A DNA stretch of 64,000 nt from Apostichopus japonicus (Eukaryota > Echinodermata > Holothuroidea > Aspidochirotida > Stichopodidae). The DNA is taken from positions 4,535,001 through 4,599,000 of the forward strand of contig NC_092563.1 in assembly GCF_037975245.1 (NCBI RefSeq). The letters run 5' to 3'. The position numbers and the translations under genes are program-made. The notes below the pieces were generated by a model. The model ran no database searches. It was not told the origin of the DNA and was given only the letters and a program-made list of their open reading frames with translations. Below are positions 26,095 through 37,909 of this stretch, one piece after another (within the stretch, counting starts at the first letter, position 1; the number at the start of each line of letters is the position of its first letter).

Positions 26095-26107
26095 CTATAT
26101 ATATATA
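26095..26107 (-). promoter_or_regulatory. possible TATA box of CAP gene
   Basis: A TATATATATATA run lies about 155 bp upstream of the chosen ATG on the minus strand, after G-rich sequence. TA runs are common in this window, so this is only a candidate. Confidence 0.3.
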
Positions 26108-26109
26108 CT

Positions 26110-28895
26110 GATCACCGCCAAACAGGAAAAGAATGAAAGAAAGACGATGAGGCCACTTCACTAATGAAGAAAACGTAATTGATTAATTTCCAGGAAGATT
26201 TCACTCGGCCAGATCAAACGTCTGCGATTGTTTCCATTATTTCTAACGTTCGGCTTGTTCTGATAAAATGTGGACTCCCTCACGAGTGAAGTTCAAACTA
26301 CTAACTGACGATTTGCCTTCGTTTACTCGATTGTGTCGAATAAATGACTGGTGGCGTAGTTTTCATTCTGTTTGGTAGTAGGAACATTCTAGCATTTTTA
26401 AGATGTTCCGTTGTTCCGGTGTAGTGATTTTCAAGCACAAAACTTCCGATTTCAGAAAGAAAGATAAATTGCACGTCATTTTTCTTAAATAAATGTATCT
26501 TCTTGTGTCTTTATTAAGCCAATAGTACCCTCCTTATCACCCCATCATCCCCATCCCGCCTGTGAACTCTGTGTTCAGTGAAAGCTTTCAGCTGAGCTAT
26601 GCGATTGTTCGAATCTGTTAAAATTCTGTCACATTTTGCTAAAGTGTTTGATTGACTGCTATTTCGTCATTTTTCATTCGATTTGGCTGAAATTTCATGA
26701 GTGGTTTGTGTGAGGTAAGTTTCATGTATGCGACTTTATTTTGTAAATAGAGCGTCAGTTGTCCAAATCTGCTGAAATATTGTATGTATTACAATTGAAT
26801 GGTGATGAACCAAACTTGTTCAGGAAAAATATTGTTGTCGTCATGTGCGGGCCCAAAACAGGGCCTTCTGTAAGTTTTCAGTAATGATGACATGTAGGCC
26901 ACAGATCATATATGCAAATGATCATAAATTTTTTTTCCTACTTGTTAGTATTGACACCAGTATCCGGTTTTGGTGTGAATAGCAAAATGTCCTATATCTT
27001 AATTTTCCCATCATTTTGGGAATAATTCCACCCGTGGGAAACTTGATCAAGTCAAATATTGACTTGTTATTCAGGCTTCGAACGAATTCGATGTCACTCT
27101 CTGTTAAAAATACTGCTTGGCATATTTGCAATTTGAACTTTTCCACAGTTTGTGTGTGGAATACGACACGTGAGAATGACCTATATTGTTGGAGCCGATT
27201 CCGATTTATGCTTGTTAACGTTTCTCCGTGGTACATCGATTATAAACGAGTTGCAGGTCGTAGTCTATTATTGTCTGGGTGCAATCTTCGTGAGCAGTTT
27301 TCGGTCAGCACAATTCAAACGTGACATCCCCAACATTTATGCAACTTTAGCAGAGGAATATACTTTTCTTACTACGTTTTTCGTTCTAATTTTGCATGAA
27401 TGAAAACTACGAAGTGCATATACTGTTGGTTCTTCGCTTTTGTAATGGGGCATAGTTAATCCCTAGTAGTAATTACAACGATCTATTGCATAAAAAAAAT
27501 TTGTGACAGTATAGATTCGATGACAATCCAAACCTATGAACTCATGATGGCGTGTGTGAGCTGGGACTTAATTGCTAGCAACTCTCTGGTGTGCCATGTT
27601 TTGGTGAGTGTGTGTGAGCGCTGCCTTCTTGTAACACCCAGATCTCTAAAAGTGTATCGTTGACAACCCTAATACTTGGATCTAGGTTGCCCATATTATA
27701 TAGGGACTTTATTGATTTTATTGGAGGTCAAAAGTCATCTGAAGTCAACAGGATAAAACAGTGAAAACCTTGTACCTACCTTATCTCAAGAACGGAAATA
27801 TGTAGGTTACCCATTCTGAGTTGGACAGACCCCTTGACATTAGTTAAGGCCAAAGTCATTTGACGTCAACTGGCTAGTAAATGTGAAACGTTGGAACCAC
27901 CATGGATAAGGAAATGTAACATTGACGTATCTCCTACTCCAAGGAGAATGAAGTGTCATTTTGAGTATAAATGTGTTATTTTTTGTGAAGGTCAAAATTC
28001 ATCAAGGGTCAACAGTATCTGCTACAAAACTCCTATCAACAAACTTTTTGGTCATACCTTACAAGAATAACATTGCTCAAACCCTGTTACGATGACGTCA
28101 TCCATCAAACCTCAATACAGCAATGCATTCTGGTTTAAAGATATATACTACAAAGGCAGTTCTGCATTTTATATATTCAAGAACACAATTTAGCGGTAAT
28201 AATAGCCTTTTGACTTTTCAAATTTATTTCAAACTTTTGTCAATGTTTATTTGAATAAAACTAAAAAATACATTTAGCTATAAAAATATGAATTAAAATA
28301 ATGTTAACAAGTGTCTTACGTTGTAGCAAACTTTGTCTGCTAAGAACAAGCATAAGGCAAGGGGGAAAATGAGATGGGAGGAAAGGAAATGACACCGTTA
28401 ATCCGCATATGTCTTATAGTTTTCGCACAAGCAATATAGATAAACTCCTCAGAAATATTGCTAGTCAAAACCAACCTCTCAATCAGAAGCTTAGCTGAGC
28501 TTCTACAGCGTTGCTGTTCTTGTATTTTTTTGGTTACCGGTAGAGTCTTTTTATTCTATATTCATCTAATCACCTGTTTAAAGGCGATATCGCTCGTAGA
28601 CTTTTTTTAGAGGGCGCTGGCATTTTCGAGGTTTCAGCGAGGTTTAATGGGACCCCGAAAACTCACGTGACCTCGGTGGCAAATTTAGATCAGTGAATAG
28701 CACAGGCAAGCGTATGCGTAACAAGCCCGTACCCATGCACACATAATGTTATAACACAGCATTTCAGATTATTGTGCTGTTTACCGCAAAGGATTTTCGT
28801 ACGCGATAGTTTGTTGTTTGTGTGCCTTTTGAGTAAAGAATACTGTACGATTTTCGTACAAATACATTCGATTAGACTAGAGTATAGTGACAATC
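26110..28895. other. divergent intergenic region
   Basis: This 2.8 kb separates the minus-strand CAP gene from the plus-strand unknown gene and should hold both promoters. Frames at 26922-27403 occur on both strands with no splice context and no recognisable motif. A dispersed-type tandem repeat lies at 27720-28060. Confidence 0.5.
27720..28060. repeat. GGTCAAAGTCATnTGA dispersed repeat, three decayed units
   Basis: Related blocks start at about 27724, 27845 and 27991. Each has a form of GGTCAAAgTCATcTGAaGTCAAC followed by ATCTCAAGAACGG-like text. From memory, repeats of this type are widespread in marine invertebrate genomes. A further decayed stretch with ATCTCAAGACAAAC lies near 39580-39800. 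Confidence 0.55.
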
Positions 28896-29173
28896 ATGGA
28901 AAAGGGATCAGGGCAAGGAGAATCGGGCGAAAGAAAACGACCTTATCCTGGAACGAGCGTAGGTTCAAGTGGAGGAAAGCCATTGTTGCATGGACCTGAC
29001 AAAAACAGCAGTGCAAAGGAACAACAGCGACGAAGAGATGCCACGAAGATCTATCTTCTACGTTCCTACGTAAACTGGCAAATGGAGAAAGAGCTCTACA
29101 AACATGTCCACGATTTGACTTCTGTTAGCAACGCAGATTTCGCAGAACATTTGCTTCAGGATCACACAAAAAG
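28896..29173 (+). CDS. unknown gene exon 1
   Basis: 278 nt ending at donor GTACTG in phase 2. It encodes a Gly/Ser/Lys-rich start and the helical W/LL segment ending HLLQDHTK, which is completed by AGG across the junction. Confidence 0.62.
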
Positions 29174-32100
29174 GTACTGATTTGCTAAGCTAGGCTAAAA
29201 CTGTATAGGGTAATACTAGTACATAGTAGTACTACAGGGTATTGTCCTAGGTACAGTAACTGTCAGTATTGCGAAGTTCGGACACCCCTAAGAAATACAC
29301 AGTTTCACCATGATAACCTACAAGCGAAAGCCAATATCACTAAAAACTAGGAAGCTACAGTTATTTCCTCTCCAAAATGACCCGTGCGCAAGTATGTACG
29401 TACATATCTGTCAATAAAATGAAGATAGTTTTTGGGGTATTTTAAGGCTTAGGTGTTCGAACTTTGCAGTGTCTATGCTATTGTATTTGTAACATACATG
29501 ATTTGATGAGCCTAGGCTTTGTAACTAGGCCTATCATTCATTATTTTTCCAATGGACCTAGCGTATGCTAACCTTATCATACTTATCCTAGCACAAAATA
29601 GCAGTAAGTTGTATTACTGAGTCATCATCATCACTGTTTGTGAATGCTTGTCATGAGGATACTGTATAGGCCGTGGCTATTCTTACGACTACTAGTCGTA
29701 ACAATTATTTATAAACTATTCTTATGACAAAGGCAAATTCAAGTGCAGTAGAGTAAATAAAGCAACTGCGCATGTAGTAGGGGTAACCCTAAACATAACC
29801 CTAAACCTCAATCCTAACCCTAACCGGAAGTTATTGTTACTCCTCGTCATAAAATTAGTACTCCTAATCATAAAAATAGCAACTGCCCATGCGTAGTCGG
29901 AAATTATTCTTACAACTAGTCGTAAGAATAGCCACTTTGTACTGTATACAGTAAAAAATTAAAATATCCTTCCTAAAGAAGACTGACAGGGACTGGGGGT
30001 CTTTAGTTTCACTCCTCATTTATGCCATGGAAAGCTGGGCCTTCTCATCACCAAAAAGTAAACTGTTTTTTTGCCTCAACAAATTGATGGAAATATATTT
30101 TCTAACCACTAGGCCTAAGTGATCTGTTCATCCCCACCCCTCCAGGTTCTAAATTGTTATCAGCTGTCCTTGTTTGAGGAATAATTCTTGTGAATGAGCA
30201 TTTGAAAGAAAAGCCTCACCTATGCCCAGTCATAATTAACTAGGCATATAACATAGGACTAAGGCCTATAGTATTAGTAATAAGTATCTGAATTTAGTGT
30301 TCATAGTAACTGTATTCCCTAATTTTGTAATATACACCAGTGAGGAAGGCCTACTGTGCTGTACAAGTACAACCACATGAACCTGCAATTTTTCCTATAA
30401 AAATAATGCATCTACTATACATAAATAATTTAGAATCACTACTAACAGATTCACATGTTTTCACACCGCTGCGTATTCAACGAGACCTTATGTTTTTCTA
30501 AGGTCAGCCACAGCCAGCATATATGCAATCAAGTTTTAATGGTTCATGTGGGCAACAGGGTGTTATACTGTTATCTACTGACTGTCTGTCCAATATTCCA
30601 GCAATCATGTGTACATTTCTGTGTTTGGGATTTTTGAAGGAACCCAACTGCTATGCAAGAAATTAGGTAAATTAGCCTCACAAATTGAGGGACCATATTA
30701 GTACATATAGCTATACCTTTATAAACCTTTATATAGCCATGCCTGGAGGTAAGAAAGTACCAGTTTTTTTTGTGTAGGCCTGATGCTCATACTTTATGAT
30801 GCTGTGCTAAGTTATCATATTTTTTATATATAGTCAGTACTATGCTTTTTTTTGTTCAGCTTCTTGTGAATGATCTGATGTTTAGTGTTCAAAAATTATA
30901 ATATCTATTAAATTTGGTGGCCGAAACTATCTCTTGTGGAGAGTAATCTAGCGTTAAATATATGGTAGTCTGAAATCAAGCTATTCATGTAAACAGGAAT
31001 TTTTCACAATGGTGTCATGGAGTAAGCTAGCATCTCAATTCTCACTCATGAAACCAACTGCTCACATAAACAGGAAGTTTACACAGTAGGTAAATAATGA
31101 GTGTACATCAAACTTTGATCAAAAGACTGGACATCTTTTAGCGATATGAAACCAATCAGTTCACTAAGACAGGAAGTTTACCTAGTAAATTTTACATTGA
31201 CATGTGAGCTCAAGTTGTTGGGCAAGCAGTTGGGCAACACAAAATTATCCTTTCAATTCTTGAAAGGTACCGCGGTTTATGGATATGTTGAAGAAGAGTA
31301 TGAAAGAATATCTCATCCTTATCTGGGTTTAAATCAATGTGGGTTAACAATATGTTATTATTGAAATCTGCCTAAGTGTTTGTTTGTTACTTTTCTCTTT
31401 CATATTTTTTCTTGGTTAGGTATGATAAAAACATGTATGTTTGTAATGATTTGGTCATTACCAGATTCATTACGCATACAATTAAGCTTGGGGTGTACAG
31501 TAAAATTACTATTTCAGTTATATGATTTACAGACAATTTTTTTTGTTTCATTGTATAGGTTTCAAATGCATCTTTTCCTGAAAGATGCTGAAAGTCAAAC
31601 AGAGGCATTCTCAGCGGCTGTCACCACAGAAAGATCAGTTGACACTCAGAAAGGAGAAGGTAAATTTATATGTTTATCCTTGCATGAATTACAGACTGGA
31701 AGAGCAGTGCTAATCTTATCTGATCTGGTGTGATCAGAAAAATAATACAATTTCATTCTCATTAAATTCCAAAAGAAAAGAAAAAGATGGTAGCATATTG
31801 CTCATCCACTAAAAAGCATACATGTGTATGAGAATTTATAAAAGTAAGTGGGCCTGATATTATCAGGATCTTCTTTAGAGGCAAACTGACTAGTAACAGT
31901 AAATTAAAGAGACACAATAGAGCCTGGAACAGAGAGGACATGGTGAACACAAAGAAAGAAGTTAATGGTGTATTGAACAAAAGGAGTCAGTGAAAGCAGA
32001 GGTATTTAGATAAACTGTGGAGTACAAAGCGAGGATTAAGTAAGGAGAGAGGGCAAATAAACTATAGCAGAATACAGAGATGGAGCAGGATAAAGTTAGT

Positions 32101-32662
32101 CATGTCCTTCCTGTATATTGAGCCCATTCAGTTGAATGGTGCTAGGGCACTCCGTCCACTCTCTCTATCTCTGCTGTGGTGTACTGTGTCTGAGATGGTT
32201 AGTCTACGAAGTTAGTTACCTGTTGGGACATGTCTTTAATGGTATGATTGGGGAGCTGAAAGTGTTCCCCTACTGGAGTCTCCATTTTCATGGTATTGAC
32301 TTGTGACTAGAACTGCTTCTTGAGGGTGGTCTTGGTTTCACCAACATACTTGTAACTTCAATGTCCTCTAAACTCAATGACACCATTTAAATTGAAATAT
32401 CAGTTTCCAGTGCTGCATAAGTGTGATAAGTTCTAAACAAAAGGTACTGTATATTTTTAGTCACAGCCATAGAAGCTATAGCAGGATACTTGCAATCTAG
32501 TAACTATTGTTTTATGTAATCTCTACAGATACTCCTGATCCAGTTACTTCAACACCTCTCAAGAAGCCATCTGCCAATGTTCTGTCCAATGTCACCAGTA
32601 GGATTAGATATGGAGCAGCATGGGAGAGAAACCTCAGACTATACGAATACACATTTACATGA
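28896..32662 (+). CDS. unrecognised 170-residue protein, three exons
   Basis: Exons 28896-29173, 31559-31659 and 32529-32662 join in exact phase (2, then 1) and end at TGA, giving 170 residues. The ATG has an in-frame stop 18 bp upstream and a good context (ATCATGG). Residues 1-45 are polar and basic. About 48-92 (KIYLLRSYVNWQMEKELY ... FAEHLLQDH) looks helical and is reminiscent of a short W/LL-containing module that I recall from uncharacterised marine invertebrate proteins. The rest is Ser/Thr-rich and ends with a basic aromatic segment (RIRYGAAWERNLRLYEY). No signal peptide or membrane segment is visible. I cannot assign a function. Clean splice phase supports it as a real gene. Confidence 0.62.
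29174..31558 (+). other. unknown gene intron 1
   Basis: A 2.4-kb intron containing a MITE with telomere-like repeats at 29669-29939 and short repeated phrases near 31020-31200 (AAACAGGAAGTTTA variants). No other exon was seen. Confidence 0.55.
29669..29939. mobile_element. MITE with internal CCCTAA repeats, copy A
   Basis: Begins GGCCGTGGCTATTC and ends GAATAGCCACTTTG. GTGGCTATTCTTACGAC at the left is the exact reverse complement of GTCGTAAGAATAGCCAC at the right, and similarity continues for about 35 bp. Direct 9-bp repeats TACTGTATA flank it (29660-29668 and 29940-29948). The centre (about 29783-29825) carries ACCCTAA-type telomere-like repeats. A second copy is at 51176-51461. A 9-bp duplication suggests a Mutator-like (MULE) origin. 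Confidence 0.85.
31559..31659 (+). CDS. unknown gene exon 2
   Basis: 101 nt between acceptor TTGTATAG and donor GTAAAT, phase 2 in and 1 out. It encodes RFQMHLFLKDAESQTEAF and a Thr/Ser/Glu-rich tail. Confidence 0.6.
31660..32528 (+). other. unknown gene intron 2
   Basis: An 869-bp intron with nothing recognised in it. Confidence 0.5.
32529..32662 (+). CDS. unknown gene terminal exon
   Basis: Acceptor CTCTACAG. Begins DTPDPVTSTPLKK and ends LRLYEYTFT followed by TGA. The reading frame fits the upstream exons exactly. Confidence 0.58.
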
Positions 32663-35100
32663 TCCTGAACAAAAGAGATCATACATATGGCAGGGGCAAG
32701 CACTTTTCCCAGACTTTTGTTGACAGGTTGTGCGACATTCACAAACGTTGGATTAGCAGCTAATGATACATCTGCATCACCAGATTGAGATAAATTGCTT
32801 TCGTCCATTTTGTTCGATAGTAGCTATGACTGTAAATCAGGAGCTTGGCCACCCTCTAAGTCAAGGTGGGCAAGGTTGGGGAAATTCAATCAAGGAGTAA
32901 CAAGCAGAGAATGGCCAGCTTTATATTATTGTATATAGGCCTACACGCACAGTGTGTATAAATATCTGTATCGGTTTATTTATACTGGTGTTCATTTCCG
33001 TTGCCAGGAGGGGATATGATTTGAACGTGGGGGAGGGTGTGGGGGGGTGGGGAGGGGGTCCCATTTGAAGTGTCCAAACGATGCTAATCTTTACATCTAT
33101 CTTCTTGAATCACATGTACCCCTATCGACACGATCAATCAGTCCTGTCTCTCACCTCCTCTCATGCACTGGTGTATTTATTTCCTGGCAAGATAACAGTT
33201 AGGCATAGTAAGGGTCAGAGGTCATCACAACTTAAAGAGTTGTGCGAGTCCCTGTGGTCTCTTACATCCTGGTAGCAGTAGAGAGAAGAAGCCTAATAGA
33301 TCAGAAACCATAACCATCTTCTGTTGTGTCTTATTTTCCAGCATCCTTGAAACATTATATCTTTCCCCTTTGATTTGTTGATGTCATAAAGCTGTATTTA
33401 TGTTGTGCATTATTTAATTCCAGTATTTAGATTGTATATTCTTCTTGTGTATTTGACAGTATCCCAGTGATCTCCATTTTTCTGCTCTTGGTTTTTTTTT
33501 CTCTGTACTTTCATATCATATCTATCTCTACCCCTAGCCTCCATCTCCACATTTTCTTTACTTTCTTCCTCCATCCCTTCATCTGTCTTTCACTCTTTCT
33601 TTTTTGACCTCTTTCCTCCCCTCTGTTTACCCTGTATGTTTTAGTTTGCCAACTCCCCCCCCCCCCCCCCGCATCTCACCCCCAAAAAAGTTCACAAGGT
33701 TGACAAGTCTCCCCGTGCTAGTCCCAAGCTATACACCCTTGTTGTGGTGACCATTCAATATACTTGCGGATCAAATGGAAAGCCCCACCCCCACCCCTTA
33801 TTCCCAGTGTAATGAATCGGCAAATGGAAGATTATTCGGAGTTGTTCCTGATGGTTCAATGATCTTATAGTCAGGCATAGGCCTATATGGTTCTCTTTGT
33901 CCTTCATTGCCGTCGAAGTTTGAAATGAATTAATCATGCTAGGAACTTCCGGGCAATGTTTAATTTTCTGTGGCAAGAAAAAAAGCTTGCCCCAGTCTCT
34001 CCTGGTTGACTATATAGAGCCTATATGGTCACACAATAGTATAGATAAGTATGATCCATGCAGACAGCTAGTATATATTTTTTTTAATTCAATCCAATTT
34101 CAGTTAAAGTTTCGAGTTGTAATTCGAGTCAGTCGAGATGAGGTGCCCCATGGTGGAGCTGGGTAACCCACCCCAACCCCGTTGCCGACTTTTTGGCATT
34201 TCGTTGGGAGCTGTTCGGAACAAGAAGCAGGAGAGTCAATTCTGGGAGTACAGTACGCTGGAAAGCAATACACTGACGTGATTTAGGAAAAAAAGTTTTT
34301 TGCTTTGACGGCCGATGCTCAGCGAGACACTTTTCAATGGAAATAACTATTAGTTTATTGTTCATGTACTTATACCCTTTTTGCCAATCCTTTCTAAAGA
34401 GGGTGGAGCCGCCCCTTATGGCAACGTATTTTCCTTCCCTTTTCCGTTCAAGTTTCGTTATTTTTTAATTCGGGTCAAGGGGTGCAAGGACAGGGTTTAC
34501 GTGCACCGGTTAGGAGGACGGGGTGCAGCTAGGGCAAGTGCTCTGTGATCGCCTAAAGGGCCCGTTGCCAGGAGTCCAAAAATAATTAAATATACATATT
34601 TATCTATATATGGTATATGACATAAAATGCTTTGTCTTACCCTCCTGATATATAACTAAAATTTATATATAAAATACAATGTAAGCTGTGACTCTGTTTA
34701 TGTATAATTAATACCAATATTGGCTGAAATACCAATTGTTCACACATGACGGACTTGACTTTACGTTTGATACCCAATTTTGTAATCACTTCAGTCGTAT
34801 TTTTCACTCATTCGCGTTTGTCTTTTTGTGACACCAGTCAGCGTAAATCAGACATAAAGTTCATAACTATAGTTTTTTGAGCTGTTTCTTGACGTCGACT
34901 GCTCACCATGTAGGCCTAAAAGAGTAAAAGCAGGGAGCTGCTAGAGCCTAGAGTAGCAGCGCCCTGGTCGAACTATTACGCCTGATGCAAAGCTCGACCG
35001 TAACCTATACTGTACAGCCCATTAGTTGTGAAAAGTTCTGAACGTAAAACAAAGCACAGAGTTTTGTATCACACAACACACACGAAAACGCGGCGTAATA
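32663..35100. other. intergenic, no gene accepted
   Basis: Contains G-rich (33025-33060) and C-rich (33650-33672) tracts. Short frames occur on both strands without splice context. The interval probably includes the 3' untranslated region of the unknown gene, although no clear AATAAA was identified. Confidence 0.45.
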
Positions 35101-35115
35101 CCGCATACTACTGAC

Positions 35116-35143
35116 CAGGGAGTTGTTCCATAACAACTCCCTG
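35116..35143. repeat. CAGGGAGTTG palindrome, copy 1
   Basis: Perfect 12-bp arms CAGGGAGTTGTT and AACAACTCCCTG around a 4-bp spacer. A related palindrome at 38191-38219 is arranged in the opposite orientation, judged by shared neighbouring TACTGCCA-like sequence. Confidence 0.75.
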
Positions 35144-35164
35144 TACTGCCACAGACAAGAAACT

Positions 35165-35418
35165 ATGCAGGAATTTCGCCAAGGCCACCGTTCAAGTAAC
35201 CGAACCCGTTTATTGCTTACTAGCCGTAAATACTGGATTGCTGAGAAATTACGAGACAACAGCGACGAACCGGTAGAGGGTAGTATTGATATTATTTTTG
35301 AATCGGGTGGTGTGAAGGACAGAATTTACGAGGAAATTACGAGCGATCCCACCTTCCCACGCAACAATATACTTGTCAAAACTGTTAGCACACTAAGCTA
35401 TGCTACTTTTGGATATTG
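35165..35418 (+). CDS. weak coding candidate of unknown function
   Basis: An open frame from ATG 35165 (MQEFRQGHRSSNR) through IDIIFESGGVKDRIYEEITSD to GYW. At the end, TTG is followed by GTAATG, which could be a donor (after 35418) or, read through, a TAA stop at 35420-35422. Mixed composition looks plausible for protein. I do not recognise it. It begins just inside a palindromic repeat, so it could belong to a mobile element. Confidence 0.3.
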
Positions 35419-37100
35419 GTAATGCTTATACAGTTGAGGTCAGTTCAGCAAGTTGATGTGCTCTCTGTCATAAATTATTTACTTTTGCAGTGGTTGACAC
35501 TTGCTTTTCACTCATTTGTCACAGTTGTATGCAATCTACGAGTATAGCAATTACCACTGTTGACTAATTGACAGCGCTGACTGTGACGCAATCTTTTTTG
35601 TGGGATCCATTTTATGTAGATGACGTAATGTTTGTTATGTCAGCTGATCATCAGCCGTGATTTCATTTGCTGATGAACTTAGAGAGGTCATCGGTACATA
35701 ACAATGCACCTCTCAGAACAGTTTATGAGTACGTACGACGTGATTGCAGAACAAGTACTAATAGTAATAGCTTATCAGGAGAACTTCTGCAATTGAACAA
35801 AGCTTTCTTACCACAAACGGCTATTTTGACTGAAAACAAGATTTCAAGACATCGTTGAAGATATTCGAGATAAATTCAAAAGTCAAAGAAAGGTCTTTCT
35901 TGTTGCCTAAGTGTTCTTACTTGGGGTGGAGTAAGTATGCTGAACTATTTTTGTTCGTAGCCTAGACTTAGTGAGGTCAGGTAAGCCGGTGCTATAGACT
36001 CGCCTAACGTTACGCCTAGCCCATAGTCGACATACGAAGACAAGCGATGAAGCAAATAATCTATATGCTTTGCATGTTTAGGCTGAATAAAGAGCAGAGC
36101 GTGACATTAAACGCATTGCACTTTGGTTCTATCTTGACATATCATCTTACAGCTCTTCATTAGAAACTGAATTTAGCAAATAGCCTATACTATGAAATGT
36201 ACAATGCCAATGCTGTTAAGTCAGGCCAATGCCTAGCCCAACATAGTACTTGACATGCCAAGGGTAAAAATATGAAAATTAATCTTTGAGTTTAATATGA
36301 TTGCTGGTATAGACCTTAAGGCTCTTGGTTCACTAATACGTGGTTTTGTTGCAGTAAAAATTTCTGTTACAAAGAGTTACAACTTTATCATAACTGTGCA
36401 AGACGATGACTTTCAGATATTGCCATACTTTTACAACCTTCCAGATTTTTACAACCTTTGTGTCAAGGAACACAGGTTTGTGGGTTAAGGCGTTTTTTTT
36501 CTAAAATACTTTGTCTTCTTTGAAAAGAGGAACATCATTTTATTGAAATGATATATGTAGGCTTGTAATTAGGGGTTAACTTATAAAAGGGTAAAAAGGT
36601 CGTAGTTTGTGCTTATTGAATGAGATTCCCCAGATTTATCAACCTTCAAATGTTTATATCTTGGAAAAGAATGGAGCTTATCGTAAATATTTCAATATAA
36701 TTTCAATGAGATTATTGCACATAATAAGTGTACTGAATATTGGGCAAATTGGCTAGGTGTCCATAGACCTTTAACTATAGTGTATCAACTTCATGATGAC
36801 GAACATTCAACATTTCCCGCTTTATATCCATTTTATTACTCACAGTAATTTTTACACAAGAGAGAACTTGAAACAAAAATGTGTCCTGTATATGTTTGAA
36901 TATAGGTTAACTTCGACATGCTATTCACGTGCCAAAAATGCAACTTTAAGAGATGAACAATTTGCAACAAGTTTTCCTTGTTAGGTAAAATGATGGAAAT
37001 GATGCTATGTAGCTTTAACAGTCATGAGTCTTTGCTCTAAGTAACAACCATTTGCAATAATCTTCATCTGTAAGACCTAACCTTTGCTTTAAACTTTCAG

Positions 37101-37219
37101 TGGAATTACAAATTTCTAATGAAAATTACATTGATCAAAACTTTGAAATAATTTGGGAGACTGGGACCATTCAGTTTCGAGTGTTTAAAGTTATAACCTC
37201 ATTGGCCATCAACGTATAG
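37101..37219 (+). pseudogene. possible diverged copy of the 35.2-kb frame
   Basis: Follows an acceptor-like AAACTTTCAG and reads through to TAG. The stretch FEIIWETGTIQFRVFKVITS aligns with IDIIFESGGVKDRIYEEITS in the frame at 35165, with eight identities plus conservative changes over 19-20 residues. The segment is short, so chance is not excluded. Confidence 0.2.
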
Positions 37220-37909
37220 GTTCAATTGAATATCCGAATACTGAAATTATCACATACTGATTATCAGTGTAGTGACACACGTGTGTAATTAAAACCCATT
37301 TTTGCAGAGGTGGTTTGTAACCACAATGCATACATGTGTACGTACATTATAAATTATGCACGTCTTAGCAGCCAAGCAGGGACTCGCTGCCATCAATCAT
37401 GTGTACTGTTCAGTGTACAGTAGCAGTAGAAATATCTAACGTGGCTTGCAATCTGTCAGTGAAATGATGGCGACTTGCAAGACACCATAATTTATGCCTT
37501 TGTGATTGTGTCATTTGGGAAATATCACCATTCCATAGGTTTCTTTCATGTTCTACTTTGGGTATCATCTTCCAATTTCTCCTTCCAAACATAGTAACAA
37601 CTGTGGTGAAGTACAGTAATAGTGTCCCGTAATTGTTTCTCTCTAGAGTTGTCAAGTGATCGATAGGGTTTTTGTATTTCAGATGTTATGGAAATTTGAG
37701 ATGTCAGCGACTACTTCAATATTTGAAGGTGGTTACAAAACTGACAGCGAAGTCTGTAGTAGAGCTCATGTGTGGGTATATGGTGTATATTCAAATGATT
37801 TGCCATGCTTGAGTGGAATGAGGGTTGATTTTGAATATCTTATTGTTTGAGACTATATATATGTTAATGATCTTTTTGGGTTGTGTAACCTTTGAAGCAC
37901 ATGTATTAA

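Noticed and set aside
29783-29825. CCCTAA repeats as a chromosome end or fusion scar
   Set aside because: They lie inside a bounded transposon with target duplications, and the same arrangement recurs at 51.3 kb.
32512-32808. Minus-strand frame beginning MDESNLSQSGDADVSL
   Set aside because: Its composition looks protein-like, but its second half is antisense to the last exon of the unknown gene and no splice partner was found.
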